A DNA stretch of 64,000 nt from G11 sp947167445 (GCA_947167445.1 CAMVID010000017.1:1-64000); one strand, 5' to 3'; positions 23,660 through 32,156 are shown, counted from the first letter of the stretch. Numbers and translations are program-made. Notes: generated by a model not told the origin, from the sequence alone.

Positions 23660-24433
23660 ATGAAAAAGATTATTACTTTAATGCTTGCTTTATGTATGGC
23701 ACTTTCAATTGTTGCATGTGGCTCCAAGGAAGCTTCAAGAACAACCTTTACAGTTGGTTTCGATGCAGAGTTTCCCCCTTACGGCTACATGGATGACAAC
23801 GGAGAATATGTAGGTTTTGACCTTTCACTTGCTGAGGAAGTTTGTAAGAGAAAAGGCTGGGAGCTTGTTAAGAGACCTATCGACTGGGATTCCAAGGATA
23901 TGGAGCTTTCATCAGGAACCATCGATTGCATCTGGAACGGATTCACCATCAACGGACGTGAGGATGCTTACACATGGACAGTTCCTTATGTAGATAACAG
24001 CCAGGTATTTGTGGTAACAAAGGATTCAGGAATTACAACACCCGCAGACCTTGCAGGAAAGAACGTTGGTGTTCAGAGAGATTCATCTGCTCTTGCTGCT
24101 TTGAACGAGGATGCAGTTGATCTTAAGGATAGCTTTGCAAGCCTTATCGAGTATGCTGATTACAACACAGCATTCCTTGATTTCGCAGGCGGCGCTATTG
24201 ATGCTGTTGCAATGGATATCGGTGTTGCCAACTACCAGATTGAGTCAAGAGACGGAGAGTTCGTTATTCTTGATGAGAAGCTTGCAACAGAGCAGTACGG
24301 CGTAGGTTTCCTTAAGGGAAATGATGAACTCAAGAATGAAGTTGAAGCAACTCTTATGGAGATGGTTAAGGACGGCACCTTTGCTAAGATTGCAGAGGAG
24401 TGGGGCCTTAGCGACGCAGTTTGTCTTAAGTAA
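23660..24433 (+). CDS. Amino-acid ABC transporter substrate-binding lipoprotein
   Basis: 257 residues. The N-terminal signal ends in the lipobox IVACGS, so the mature protein should be anchored at C20 on the outside of the membrane. The fold is the SBP_bac_3 type, with FTVGFDAEFPPYGYMDDNGEYVGFD at its start (27-50) and AVAMDIGVANYQI further on. It binds a polar amino acid, possibly cystine, glutamine or similar, and delivers it to the permease and ATPase that follow. A TTGACT box at 23595-23600 with a weak -10 near 23618 may be the promoter. AGGAG precedes the ATG. Confidence 0.93.
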   Translation: MKKIITLMLALCMALSIVACGSKEASRTTFTVGFDAEFPPYGYMDDNGEYVGFDLSLAEEVCKRKGWELVKRPIDWDSKDMELSSGTIDCIWNGFTINGREDAYTWTVPYVDNSQVFVVTKDSGITTPADLAGKNVGVQRDSSALAALNEDAVDLKDSFASLIEYADYNTAFLDFAGGAIDAVAMDIGVANYQIESRDGEFVILDEKLATEQYGVGFLKGNDELKNEVEATLMEMVKDGTFAKIAEEWGLSDAVCLK

Positions 24434-24460
24434 ACATTTAGGTTTGCTGAGGTTAGGTTT

Positions 24461-25111
24461 ATGACTTTTGGAACAATACTATTTCAGCTAAGCAAAGGAT
24501 TACTGGTGTCAGTCGAAATTTTCGTACTGACACTGGTTTTTTCGTTGCCTTTAGGTTTTATAGTGGCCTTTGGACGAATGTCCAAGAATCCCATTATTAG
24601 AACCATCACCAAGGTTTACATTTCAATAATGAGAGGAACGCCCCTGATGCTTCAGCTTCTCGTGGTGTACTTCGGCCCCAATCTTTTATTTGGCGTAAGA
24701 ATCGGAGAGAACTACAGATTTGTTGCTGTAATCATTGCGTTCTCCATTAACTACGCCGCTTATTTTGCAGAGATTTACAGGTCCGGAATCGAGTCAATGC
24801 CTGTGGGGCAGTATGAGGCTGCAAAGATGCTTGGCTACAACAAAGCCCAGACCTTCTTCCTCATTATTCTTCCCCAGGTTATTAAGAGGATTCTTCCCTC
24901 GGTAACCAACGAAATTATCACCTTGGTAAAAGACACTTCTCTGTCCTTTGCAATAGCACAGGCTGAGATGTTTACCACTGCAAAACAGATTTCCGCTGCC
25001 CAGACAAGCATCATGCCTCTTATGGCTGCGGGAGTTTTCTACTACATTTTCAATGCGATTGTTGCCTGGGGCATGGAGCGTGTTGAAAAAGCCTTTTCAT
25101 ATTATCGATAG
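24461..25111 (+). CDS. Amino-acid ABC transporter permease (HisM/GlnP type)
   Basis: 216 residues with about five membrane helices. The inner-membrane ATPase-contact loop is visible as EIYRSGIESMPVGQYEAAKMLGYNKAQTF, the EAA motif of the His/Glu/Gln family. It lies 27 bases after the binding protein and 11 before the ATPase. Confidence 0.93.
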   Translation: MTFGTILFQLSKGLLVSVEIFVLTLVFSLPLGFIVAFGRMSKNPIIRTITKVYISIMRGTPLMLQLLVVYFGPNLLFGVRIGENYRFVAVIIAFSINYAAYFAEIYRSGIESMPVGQYEAAKMLGYNKAQTFFLIILPQVIKRILPSVTNEIITLVKDTSLSFAIAQAEMFTTAKQISAAQTSIMPLMAAGVFYYIFNAIVAWGMERVEKAFSYYR

Positions 25112-25122
25112 GAGGATGGCAT

Positions 25123-25875
25123 ATGAAATTACTTGAAATGAACCATGTGCAGAAGACCTTCGATGATTTGGAGGTTATAAAGGATATTTCCCTTTCTGTT
25201 GAGAAGGGTGAGGTGGTTTCAGTAATAGGACCTTCAGGCTCCGGCAAATCCACCCTGCTTCGTTGCGCAGTTATGCTTGAGAAGATGGAGTCCGGGGACC
25301 TCATCTATGAAGGCAGATATGCTGCTCGCGATGTAAACGGAAAGAGCGTATATGCAGACAAGAATGAGCTTAAGGAGATTCGTGAGATCTTTGGCCTTGT
25401 GTTCCAGAACTTCAATCTCTTTCCTCATTACAGTGTTTTGAAGAATATTACCGACAGTTTGGTCAAGGTTGATAAGCTTAGTAAGAAGGAAGCCAATGAA
25501 AGGGGCATGGAGCTTCTTAAACAGCTGGGGCTTGAGGATAAAGCAGATGCTTATCCCTATCAGTTATCAGGTGGTCAGCAGCAGCGTGTTTCCATAGCAA
25601 GAGCTCTTGCCAAGAACCCTGACATTCTCTTCTTCGATGAGCCTACATCGGCCCTTGACCCTGAGCTTACGGTGGAGGTATTAAAGGTTATTAAGGAACT
25701 GGCTGCAAAGCACATGACCATGATTATCGTTACCCATGAGATGCAGTTTGCAAGAGAGGTTTCCGACAGGATAATCTTCATGGAAGATGGGGTCATTAAG
25801 GGCCAGGGAACCCCTGAAGTAATGTTTAATTCAGAGGACTCAAGAATACGCGAGTTTATAGGAAAGCTGTCTTGA
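25123..25875 (+). CDS. Amino-acid ABC transporter ATP-binding protein (GlnQ/HisP type)
   Basis: 250 residues. Walker A GPSGSGKST, signature LSGGQQQRVSIARAL, Walker B ILFFDEPTSALDPE, H-loop VTHEM. A 16-residue segment around VNGKSVYADKNELKEI is longer than in most GlnQ proteins. AGGAGG precedes the ATG. The TGA stop lies within the -35 box of the downstream tRNA-Leu promoter. Confidence 0.94.
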   Translation: MKLLEMNHVQKTFDDLEVIKDISLSVEKGEVVSVIGPSGSGKSTLLRCAVMLEKMESGDLIYEGRYAARDVNGKSVYADKNELKEIREIFGLVFQNFNLFPHYSVLKNITDSLVKVDKLSKKEANERGMELLKQLGLEDKADAYPYQLSGGQQQRVSIARALAKNPDILFFDEPTSALDPELTVEVLKVIKELAAKHMTMIIVTHEMQFAREVSDRIIFMEDGVIKGQGTPEVMFNSEDSRIREFIGKLS

Positions 25876-25900
25876 CACGAATGTTTGCACAAGATATAAT
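25872..25900 (+). promoter_or_regulatory. Consensus promoter of tRNA-Leu (UAG)
   Basis: TTGACA (25872-25877), 17 bases, TATAAT (25895-25900). The stop codon TGA of the transporter ATPase is inside the -35 hexamer. Confidence 0.85.
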
Positions 25901-25943
25901 TTCTTTTGTTTGGTAGGCGGGTATGCCTATCAACGAATGTAAC

Positions 25944-26023
25944 GCGGATATGGCGGAATTGGCAGACGCGCCAGATTTAGGTTCTGGTGGGCGACCGTGC
26001 AGGTTCAAGTCCTGTTATCCGCA
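25944..26023 (+). tRNA. tRNA-Leu (UAG)
   Basis: Class II tRNA. Acceptor GCGGATA (25944-25950) pairs with TATCCGC (26016-26022), discriminator A26023. The anticodon loop TTTAGGT between CCAGA and TCTGG gives TAG. The 3' 24 bases plus the following 15 bases are repeated in inverted orientation immediately downstream. Confidence 0.95.
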
Positions 26024-26060
26024 CTAAAAAAGGGCATCGGTAGATGCCCTTTTTTAGTGC
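26021..26060 (+). terminator. Terminator of tRNA-Leu (UAG)
   Basis: A perfect 18-bp stem, GCACTAAAAAAGGGCATC with its complement, around a 4-base loop GGTA. The stem starts inside the tRNA acceptor end and the descending arm carries T6. Confidence 0.88.
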
Positions 26061-26080
26061 AGATAACGGACTTGAACCTG
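26043..26080 (-). repeat. Inverted copy of the tRNA-Leu 3' end and terminator arm
   Basis: On the minus strand these 38 bases match 26000-26038 with one base missing and one C-to-T change, covering the T arm, the acceptor 3' strand and the A-rich trailer. It is not a whole tRNA: the upstream part (beyond 26080) no longer matches. It could be a relic of an integration or strand-switch event. Confidence 0.7.
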
Positions 26081-26139
26081 AGGCCTAACAGCATCAGGTT
26101 CATCTCGGACCACCTCTACACCCTTAAATTGTCGGATCT

Positions 26140-26418
26140 GTGACTAAAGCCCGGAATCATGCCGTTTTAGTCAAAGGAAGCTTGCTTTTGGAAACCTCCG
26201 ATTTCAGGGTACTGTGACTAAGTTGAGTTATCTTGCCGTGCTTAGTCACCAATTTCTTGCTTTCGGAGACTTCACGATGAGGGAGACCGGCCGAAAATGC
26301 GAAAATCCTGTGACTAAGCAGGGAAGATTTTTCGCCTTAGTCACAGACTCTGAAAATTCGCGTTTGCGAGAAGCAAGAATTGGGTGACTAAGAGAGTGAA
26401 AATACTGGTCTTAGTCAC
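26140..26418. repeat. Array of four related palindromes with GTGACTAAG arms
   Basis: Four hairpins share the arm GTGACTAAG/CTTAGTCAC: 26141-26148 with 26166-26173 (shorter, TGACTAAA), 26214-26222 with 26241-26249, 26309-26318 with 26336-26345, and 26384-26392 with 26410-26418. Loops are 17-18 bases and differ in sequence. The flanks are also related: CAATTTCTTGCTTTC after the second is nearly the complement of GAAGCAAGAATTG before the fourth. No T tracts and no coding potential. The rest of the 26081-26500 stretch shows nothing else recognisable. Confidence 0.75.
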
Positions 26419-26502
26419 AAACCTGCTGCGAGGAGGGATATCTGGAGTGGATAGTAAGGCGGAATAGGGAGAAAAGTTGTGTGGAAATGAAAATTTAGTC
26501 TC

Positions 26503-26538
26503 GATTGTAAACCTTTAATGCCAAAGTGGTTGACAATC
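26503..26538 (+). promoter_or_regulatory. BirA operator upstream of bioY
   Basis: GATTGTAAACC (26503-26513) and GGTTGACAATC (26528-26538) are imperfect inverted arms around 14 bases. This matches the known BirA box layout, TTGTTAACC-N14/15-GGTTAACAA. The right arm covers the -35 box of the bioY promoter, so holo-BirA binding should block initiation when biotin is plentiful. Confidence 0.82.
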
Positions 26539-26557
26539 GCAAAAATGGTGATATATT
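26530..26557 (+). promoter_or_regulatory. Promoter of the bioY operon
   Basis: TTGACA (26530-26535), 16 bases, TATATT (26552-26557). The -35 hexamer lies inside the right arm of the BirA operator. The leader to the bioY start is about 95 bases. Confidence 0.75.
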
Positions 26558-26657
26558 AGTGATGTTTCGGGCGCCGGATGCTTATAAAATCGTCGGAAGT
26601 TGATGCTAGAGGCGTGGATTCGGTTCCGAAAGAGATTAATATAAATGGAGTAAGATT

Positions 26658-27242
26658 ATGAAAAAGAACAGCAAGACCCAAAGAATTTGTTACATCGCTA
26701 TTTTAACGGCTATCATATGTGTGGTTTCCCAGCTTCCGGGAATTCCTCTTCCCGGCGGGGTGCCCATGACACTTCAGACTCTCATTATTCCTTTGGCGGG
26801 AATAATACTCGGATGGTTTGACGGATTCGTGGCCACCCTTTTATACCTGATTCTTGGAGCAGTAGGACTTCCTGTGTTCTCAGGTTTCTCGGGCGGAGTC
26901 GGAGTTATTATGGGAGCTACAGGCGGATTCATTATTTCTTTCCCTCTTATGGCTTTGTTTGCAGGACTTGGAGACAGACTTGGCGAGAAAACCGGAAAGA
27001 AGCCTCTTTACTATGTTTGCCTTTATGCAGGACTGGTAATCGGTGCGGCGTTAAACTACGTTGTAGGTACCCTTTGGTTTGCGAGAGTCTACCTTGGAGC
27101 TATTAACGCTGAGAATATGTCTGCAGGCTTTGCAGCATGTGTATTGCCCTTTATCCCTACTGCCATCATTAAGATTGTTCTTGCAGGAATCTTTGGCGTG
27201 GCCATAAAGAGGGCACTTAGAAAGGCAGGACTTCTCAAGTAA
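26658..27242 (+). CDS. bioY: Biotin transporter BioY (ECF S component)
   Basis: 194 residues with about six membrane helices and the BioY signature region LPGIPLPGGVPMTLQTLIIPLAG. It is the biotin-binding S component that works with ECF energising subunits (not in this window) or alone. It sits behind a BirA operator and upstream of birA, which supports the assignment. GGAG precedes the ATG. The stop overlaps the next start by one base. Confidence 0.95.
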   Translation: MKKNSKTQRICYIAILTAIICVVSQLPGIPLPGGVPMTLQTLIIPLAGIILGWFDGFVATLLYLILGAVGLPVFSGFSGGVGVIMGATGGFIISFPLMALFAGLGDRLGEKTGKKPLYYVCLYAGLVIGAALNYVVGTLWFARVYLGAINAENMSAGFAACVLPFIPTAIIKIVLAGIFGVAIKRALRKAGLLK

Positions 27243-27649
27243 TGAGCCCTGAAGACAAAGCGCTTGTATTAAGACCTCATCATCTCCTTTGTACCCAGGG
27301 CTACAGCGGCAAGGGTTACAACGAAGAGTTTGTGGATAACATGAATAGGGTGGTTGACCGATTAAGAAACGGTGATGATCTCATTAGAATAACCTATTCT
27401 ACAGATGTTCTTTGCAGTAAATGTCCCAACAAGCTTGGGGAAGATTGCTGTGAGACTCAGGATAAGGTAAAATGGTTTGATGACAGGGTAGTTGAGTACT
27501 TCGGAATTGAAGAGAAGGAGTATCACTACCGGGAGATTATCAAAGAAATCGATGAAAAGATGACCGGTGAAATGATGGATGATATCTGCAGCAGGTGCAG
27601 CTGGTATCCCATCAGCTCATGCAGGAAACGAATCGTGCAGGAGAAATAA
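27242..27649 (+). CDS. DUF1284 protein
   Basis: 135 residues. LRPHHLLCTQGYSGKGYNEEFVDNM is the conserved DUF1284 opening, followed by cysteines in CSKCPN, DCC and CSRCSWYP that could bind metal or an iron-sulfur cluster. The function is unknown. Its place between bioY and birA, with a one-base overlap at the front and 4 bases at the back, suggests a role linked to biotin or to biotin-dependent enzymes, though conserved context beyond this window is not known. Confidence 0.85.
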   Translation: MSPEDKALVLRPHHLLCTQGYSGKGYNEEFVDNMNRVVDRLRNGDDLIRITYSTDVLCSKCPNKLGEDCCETQDKVKWFDDRVVEYFGIEEKEYHYREIIKEIDEKMTGEMMDDICSRCSWYPISSCRKRIVQEK

Positions 27650-27653
27650 ACAA

Positions 27654-28676
27654 GTGGAAGAGAATAAATCCACCAAATCACTTGTATTAAATTTGCTTAG
27701 GAAAAACGGCAGCTGCTTCACCTCGGGAGAAGACATCGCAAAGGAACTGTTTGTCACCAGAGCAGCAGTTTGGAAGGCAATTAAGACCCTGGAGAAGAAC
27801 GGCTACAATATTGAAGCAGTAACCAATAAGGGATACAGGATAATAGAGGAAAACACCCTTCCCGACAGAGATGTCATAAGCGCGAAAGCCTTATCTGATG
27901 CGGAAGTGGAGCCCTTCCTAAAGGATGTGGATCTTATGGTTTATGACAGGGTTGACTCTACCAATGACCTTATCAAAACCTATGCTGCAGAGCATCCCGG
28001 AAAGGATGCGATCATCATTGCCGACAGCCAGAGCAAGGGTAAGGGAAGAAGAGGAAGAAGCTTTTATTCTCCCGAAGGAACAGGAATGTATATGAGTTTT
28101 CTTATACATCCCGGGGTTAGCCTTGATAAGGCCATGAACTTTACCTGTATGATAGCCGAGAGCACCACCAGAGCCATAAGAAAGGTTACGGGGCTGGACG
28201 TTGGAATCAAATGGGTAAACGACATTTACTATAAGGGAAAGAAGATTTCCGGAATATTGACTGAGGCGGTTACTTCCTTAGAAGACGGAAGTCTTACCGA
28301 TGTCATAATAGGAATAGGAATAAATCTTTACGAGCCCTACGAGGGATTCCCGGAGGACATAAAGGATAAGGCCGGTGCCCTTTTTGCAAAAAGGGATGAC
28401 AGCAATCTGAAGAACAATCTTTATGCTGCAATGATAGCGGAATTCTATAAGGACTACAGGCTTCCCGAGAAGTATCCTTATCTTGATGGCTACAGAGAAA
28501 ACTCCATTCTCATAGGCAGCTATGTAAAGATTTCCTCCAATCTTGATGATGAAAGACTTCCCAGGGGCTATGCCAAAGTAACGGGCATAGACGATGCCTG
28601 CCGACTCCTTGTAAAATATGATGACGGCAGGGAAGAAGCCCTTTTCTCAGGGGAAGTAAGTGTGGTAAAATACTAG
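27654..28676 (+). CDS. birA: BirA: biotin-protein ligase and biotin repressor
   Basis: 340 residues from a GTG at 27654, with AGGAG 10 bases upstream at the end of the DUF1284 gene; the longer in-frame start at 27579 lies inside that gene. Residues 1-65 form the HTH_11 DNA-binding domain (LFVTRAAVWKAIKTL). The ligase core has the biotinyl-AMP loop GKGRRGRSFYSPEGTGMYMS and KWVNDIYYKGKKISGIL. It attaches biotin to carboxylase subunits and represses transport and synthesis genes; the operator upstream of bioY closes the loop. Confidence 0.94.
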   Translation: MEENKSTKSLVLNLLRKNGSCFTSGEDIAKELFVTRAAVWKAIKTLEKNGYNIEAVTNKGYRIIEENTLPDRDVISAKALSDAEVEPFLKDVDLMVYDRVDSTNDLIKTYAAEHPGKDAIIIADSQSKGKGRRGRSFYSPEGTGMYMSFLIHPGVSLDKAMNFTCMIAESTTRAIRKVTGLDVGIKWVNDIYYKGKKISGILTEAVTSLEDGSLTDVIIGIGINLYEPYEGFPEDIKDKAGALFAKRDDSNLKNNLYAAMIAEFYKDYRLPEKYPYLDGYRENSILIGSYVKISSNLDDERLPRGYAKVTGIDDACRLLVKYDDGREEALFSGEVSVVKY

Positions 28677-28701
28677 GGCAGGAAACCACAAAATAAAAGT
28701 G

Positions 28702-28730
28702 TTGACAAAAGAAAAATAGTAATGTAATCT
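28702..28730 (+). promoter_or_regulatory. Promoter of the LacI-glgP operon
   Basis: TTGACA (28702-28707), 17 bases, TAATCT (28725-28730). The predicted start site falls in the palindrome that follows. Confidence 0.75.
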
Positions 28731-28733
28731 TAG

Positions 28734-28757
28734 GGTTAGGAAAACGTTTTCCTAACC
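28734..28757. promoter_or_regulatory. 24-bp perfect palindrome, LacI-family operator
   Basis: The two half-sites GGTTAGGAAAAC and GTTTTCCTAACC are exact complements centred on ACGT, like the sites of LacI-type regulators. It starts 3 bases after the -10 box, so binding would block transcription of the LacI gene and glgP. A T6 run follows, so a hairpin terminator role is possible but less likely this close to the start site. Confidence 0.75.
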
Positions 28758-28809
28758 TTTTTTATTGGTTTTCAAAGGTTTCAGCAATGCTTTTTTGAAA
28801 GGTAAGTAT

Positions 28810-29805
28810 ATGACTTCCATTAAAGATGTGGCCAAGGAGGCGGGAGTTTCAATATCCACAGTCTCGAAGGTGCTTAAGAATTATCCCCGAATCAGCGAGG
28901 ATACAAAGAAAAAAGTTCACAAGGCGATAAAGAAGCTTCATTACGTTCCCAATGCCGCCGCCGCAACCCTTTCTTCCAAGAGGTCCGGAAGAGTAGCTCT
29001 TCTTTTAAATTTAAAGACGGGAAGGCAGGCCATCGATGAAATCGACATGCAGTACATTGCAGGTGCCATCGAGGAGGCAAGCAAGGAGAAGTTAGACGTA
29101 ATCACTCTGTTCTTCTCAATGATAGAGGATATGTCCACCAGGGAACTGATCGATTACTTCTATTCACAAAGCATTGAAGGAATAATCGTCTATGGCCTTG
29201 AAAAGGATAATGAAGTCATAAGCGCCCTGGTAGAAAGCAGAGAGTTCAAGATGGTTATGGTGGATGCCCCCATGGTTAACGAGTGCACATCCTGCATCTG
29301 GGTTGACCAGGCCAAGGCTCAGTACGAGGTAGCCAAGAAGACCATCACAGAGAACCTGGGTCCCAAGGAGCAGGTTCTCTACATTACAGGAGATGAAGAC
29401 GCTTTTGTCACAAAGGAAAGACTGGCAGGCATGATGAAGCTTCAAAAGGAGCTGGGCTTCGTGCTGACGGTTGAGTGCGGAGGCTTCTCAGAGCTTAAGG
29501 CAAGGGAAATTGCCATTAAGCATGCCAGAGATGTGGACATTATAGTCTGTGCCACGGACTGTATGGCAATCGGAGCCATGAAGGCTCTTATAGACGAGGA
29601 TGTATTCCATCCGGTCTGCGGATTCGGAGGCGTGGCTTTAATGGCCTACGCCGGTAAGCAAATGAACACTGTAAGCATCCATTTCAAAGACAATTCCGCC
29701 GAGGCGGTAAGGGAGATAGGACGGCTTTTACAAGGAGAGGAAGGAAGAAAAATCATCACTTCCCACAACCTGACCAAACTTCAATATCTGGATTTGATTA
29801 AATAA
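28810..29805 (+). CDS. LacI-family transcriptional regulator
   Basis: 331 residues from the ATG at 28810, which follows AAAGG; an in-frame ATG at 28765 adds 15 unrelated residues. The N-terminal HTH reads TSIKDVAKEAGVSISTVSKVL, followed by the hinge YVPNAAAATLSSKRSGRVALLL. The periplasmic-binding-like core follows. It is encoded directly upstream of glycogen phosphorylase and downstream of a 24-bp palindrome, so it probably regulates itself and glgP in response to a sugar or maltodextrin. Confidence 0.93.
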   Translation: MTSIKDVAKEAGVSISTVSKVLKNYPRISEDTKKKVHKAIKKLHYVPNAAAATLSSKRSGRVALLLNLKTGRQAIDEIDMQYIAGAIEEASKEKLDVITLFFSMIEDMSTRELIDYFYSQSIEGIIVYGLEKDNEVISALVESREFKMVMVDAPMVNECTSCIWVDQAKAQYEVAKKTITENLGPKEQVLYITGDEDAFVTKERLAGMMKLQKELGFVLTVECGGFSELKAREIAIKHARDVDIIVCATDCMAIGAMKALIDEDVFHPVCGFGGVALMAYAGKQMNTVSIHFKDNSAEAVREIGRLLQGEEGRKIITSHNLTKLQYLDLIK

Positions 29806-29825
29806 CAGAAGAGGAGGAAAGAAAT

Positions 29826-32144
29826 ATGTCATTAATGGCTGATATGACCAAAGAGGTAATGCAGGACAACATCGGTACAATTATCGAGAAAATGGCAAAC
29901 GAAAAATACGGCAAAGGGGTATCTGAGTGCAGTAACCAGCAGATTTACTACATTCTGCTTGATGTTACCAAGGAGCTTTTAAGAGATACACCTGTTATTG
30001 ATGGCAGAAAGAAGGTTTACTACATTTCGGCTGAGTTCCTTATCGGTAAGCTTCTTTCAAATAACCTCATCAATCTTAAAATATATGACAAGGTAAACGA
30101 AATTCTTGCAGCAAAGGGCAAGAAGCTTGCAGACATTCTTGAGGAGGAGCCCGAGCCCTCACTTGGTAACGGCGGCCTTGGAAGACTTGCAGCATGTTTC
30201 CTTGATTCCATCGCGACCCTTGGACTTCCCGGAGACGGTATCGGACTTAACTATCACTTCGGTCTGTTTAAGCAGACTTTCAAGGATCACAAGCAGACTG
30301 CAGTTAAGAACGAGTGGATTGAGAAGGACTCATGGCTTAATAAGACAGAGACAACATTTGATGTAGAGTTTGGTGATTTTACCGTAAAATCAAGACTCTA
30401 CGACATCGATGTTATCGGATATGAAAACGGAAGAAACAAGCTTCATTTATTCGATATCGAGACCCTTGACGAGTCTCTTGTAAAGAAGGGAATCGACTTC
30501 GACAAGGAGGAGATTAAGAAGAATCTTACGCTTTTCCTTTATCCCGATGATTCCGATGAGGCAGGAAATCTCCTTAGAATCTATCAGGAGTACTTCATGG
30601 TTTGTAACGCTGCTCAGTTGATCTTAAAGGAGCTTAAGGACAAGCAGTACGACCTTAGAAGGATGTATGACTATGCTGCCATTCAGATTAACGACACCCA
30701 TCCTTCCATGATTATCCCTGAACTTATCAGAATCCTTGTTAACGACAAGGCATTCACCATGGATGAGGCAATTGAGGTTGTAAGCAAGACCTGCGCATAC
30801 ACCAACCATACAATTCTTGCGGAAGCCCTTGAAAAATGGCCTCTTAAGTATCTTGAGAAGGTGGTTCCTCAGCTGGTTCCCATCATAAAGGAGCTTGATA
30901 AGAAGGCAAAGGCTAAATATAAGGATCCCAAGGTTGCCATCATCGATAAGGATGAGAGAGTACACATGGCACACATGGATATTCACTACGGATATTCGAT
31001 CAACGGTGTTGCTGCTATTCATACAGAGATTCTTAAGAACAGTGAGCTTAATCACTTCTATAAGATTTATCCTGACAAATTCAACAACAAGACCAACGGA
31101 ATCACCTTCCGTCGCTGGCTCATGAGCTGTAACCACGAGCTTGCTGAGTATGTTGAAGAGCTTGTGGGAAGAAGCTACAAGAAGGATGCGGATAAGCTTG
31201 AGAGACTCCTTGAGTACATTGAGGATGACGACGTTCTTAACAGACTTGATTATATTAAGCAGAACAGGAAGAAAGAGCTTGCTGCTTACCTTAAGGAAAA
31301 GGAAGGCGTTGACGTGGATCCCACATCAATCTTTGATATCCAGATCAAGAGACTTCACGAGTACAAGCGTCAGCAGATGAACGCCCTCTACATTATCCAT
31401 AAGTATCTTGAGATTAAGGCAGGCAAGAAGCCTGTAAGACCTTTGACCTTCATCTTCGGAGGAAAGGCAGCTCCTGCATACATTATTGCCCAGGACATTA
31501 TTCACCTTATTCTCTGCCTCCAGGATATTGTTGCAAACGATCCTGATGTAAGCCCTTACATGAAGGTTGTTATGGTGGAGAACTATAACGTAAGCTACGC
31601 AGAGAAGTTAATCCCTGCCTGCGATATTTCCGAGCAGATTTCCCTTGCAAGTAAGGAAGCTTCAGGTACCGGTAACATGAAGTTCATGCTTAACGGAGCC
31701 GTTACTCTCGGAACCGATGATGGAGCCAACGTGGAAATCCACGAGCTTGTGGGAGATGATAACATCTTTATCTTCGGTAAGGATTCAGACACTGTAATCA
31801 AGCATTACGAGAAGGCTGATTATAAGGCAAAGGATTACTACAAGAAGAGCCCCGTTATCAAAGAGGCGGTTGATTTCATCACAAGTCCTCAGGTTCTTAA
31901 GGTTGGCGATAAGGTTAACCTTACAAGACTTCATGACGAGCTCATTAACAAAGACTGGTTCATGACACTTCTTGATCTTGAGGAGTACATTGCCAAGAAG
32001 GATGAAACCTTCGCAGCATACGAAGACAGAAGAGCATGGAAGCAGAAGATGCTTACCAATATAGCAAAAGCCGGCTTCTTCTCATCAGACAGAACAATTG
32101 CCCAGTACGCAAAAGAGATTTGGAACGTGGAAGCAGACCACTAA
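29826..32144 (+). CDS. glgP: Glycogen/starch/maltodextrin phosphorylase
   Basis: 772 residues, GT35 family. It releases glucose 1-phosphate from alpha-1,4-glucans with phosphate. Pyridoxal phosphate would sit on K619 in EASGTGNMKFMLNGAVTLGT. The N-terminal active-site region has GNGGLGRLAACFLDS. It is shorter than E. coli GlgP (815) but typical of clostridial enzymes. GAGGAGGAAAG precedes the ATG at 29826; M5 is a second possible start. It lies 20 bases after the LacI gene and is followed by a strong terminator. Confidence 0.96.
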   Translation: MSLMADMTKEVMQDNIGTIIEKMANEKYGKGVSECSNQQIYYILLDVTKELLRDTPVIDGRKKVYYISAEFLIGKLLSNNLINLKIYDKVNEILAAKGKKLADILEEEPEPSLGNGGLGRLAACFLDSIATLGLPGDGIGLNYHFGLFKQTFKDHKQTAVKNEWIEKDSWLNKTETTFDVEFGDFTVKSRLYDIDVIGYENGRNKLHLFDIETLDESLVKKGIDFDKEEIKKNLTLFLYPDDSDEAGNLLRIYQEYFMVCNAAQLILKELKDKQYDLRRMYDYAAIQINDTHPSMIIPELIRILVNDKAFTMDEAIEVVSKTCAYTNHTILAEALEKWPLKYLEKVVPQLVPIIKELDKKAKAKYKDPKVAIIDKDERVHMAHMDIHYGYSINGVAAIHTEILKNSELNHFYKIYPDKFNNKTNGITFRRWLMSCNHELAEYVEELVGRSYKKDADKLERLLEYIEDDDVLNRLDYIKQNRKKELAAYLKEKEGVDVDPTSIFDIQIKRLHEYKRQQMNALYIIHKYLEIKAGKKPVRPLTFIFGGKAAPAYIIAQDIIHLILCLQDIVANDPDVSPYMKVVMVENYNVSYAEKLIPACDISEQISLASKEASGTGNMKFMLNGAVTLGTDDGANVEIHELVGDDNIFIFGKDSDTVIKHYEKADYKAKDYYKKSPVIKEAVDFITSPQVLKVGDKVNLTRLHDELINKDWFMTLLDLEEYIAKKDETFAAYEDRRAWKQKMLTNIAKAGFFSSDRTIAQYAKEIWNVEADH

Positions 32145-32156
32145 AGAAAAAAGAAG

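Noticed and set aside
26140..26418. CRISPR array
   Set aside because: The repeated words are 9-10 bases, alternate in orientation, and unit lengths vary from 74 to 95 bases. No cas gene is present.
26539..26657. Riboswitch in the bioY leader
   Set aside because: The leader is short, has no recognisable conserved core, and the BirA operator explains regulation.
30624..31136. 170-codon minus-strand open frame inside glgP
   Set aside because: Shadow of a strongly conserved coding region.
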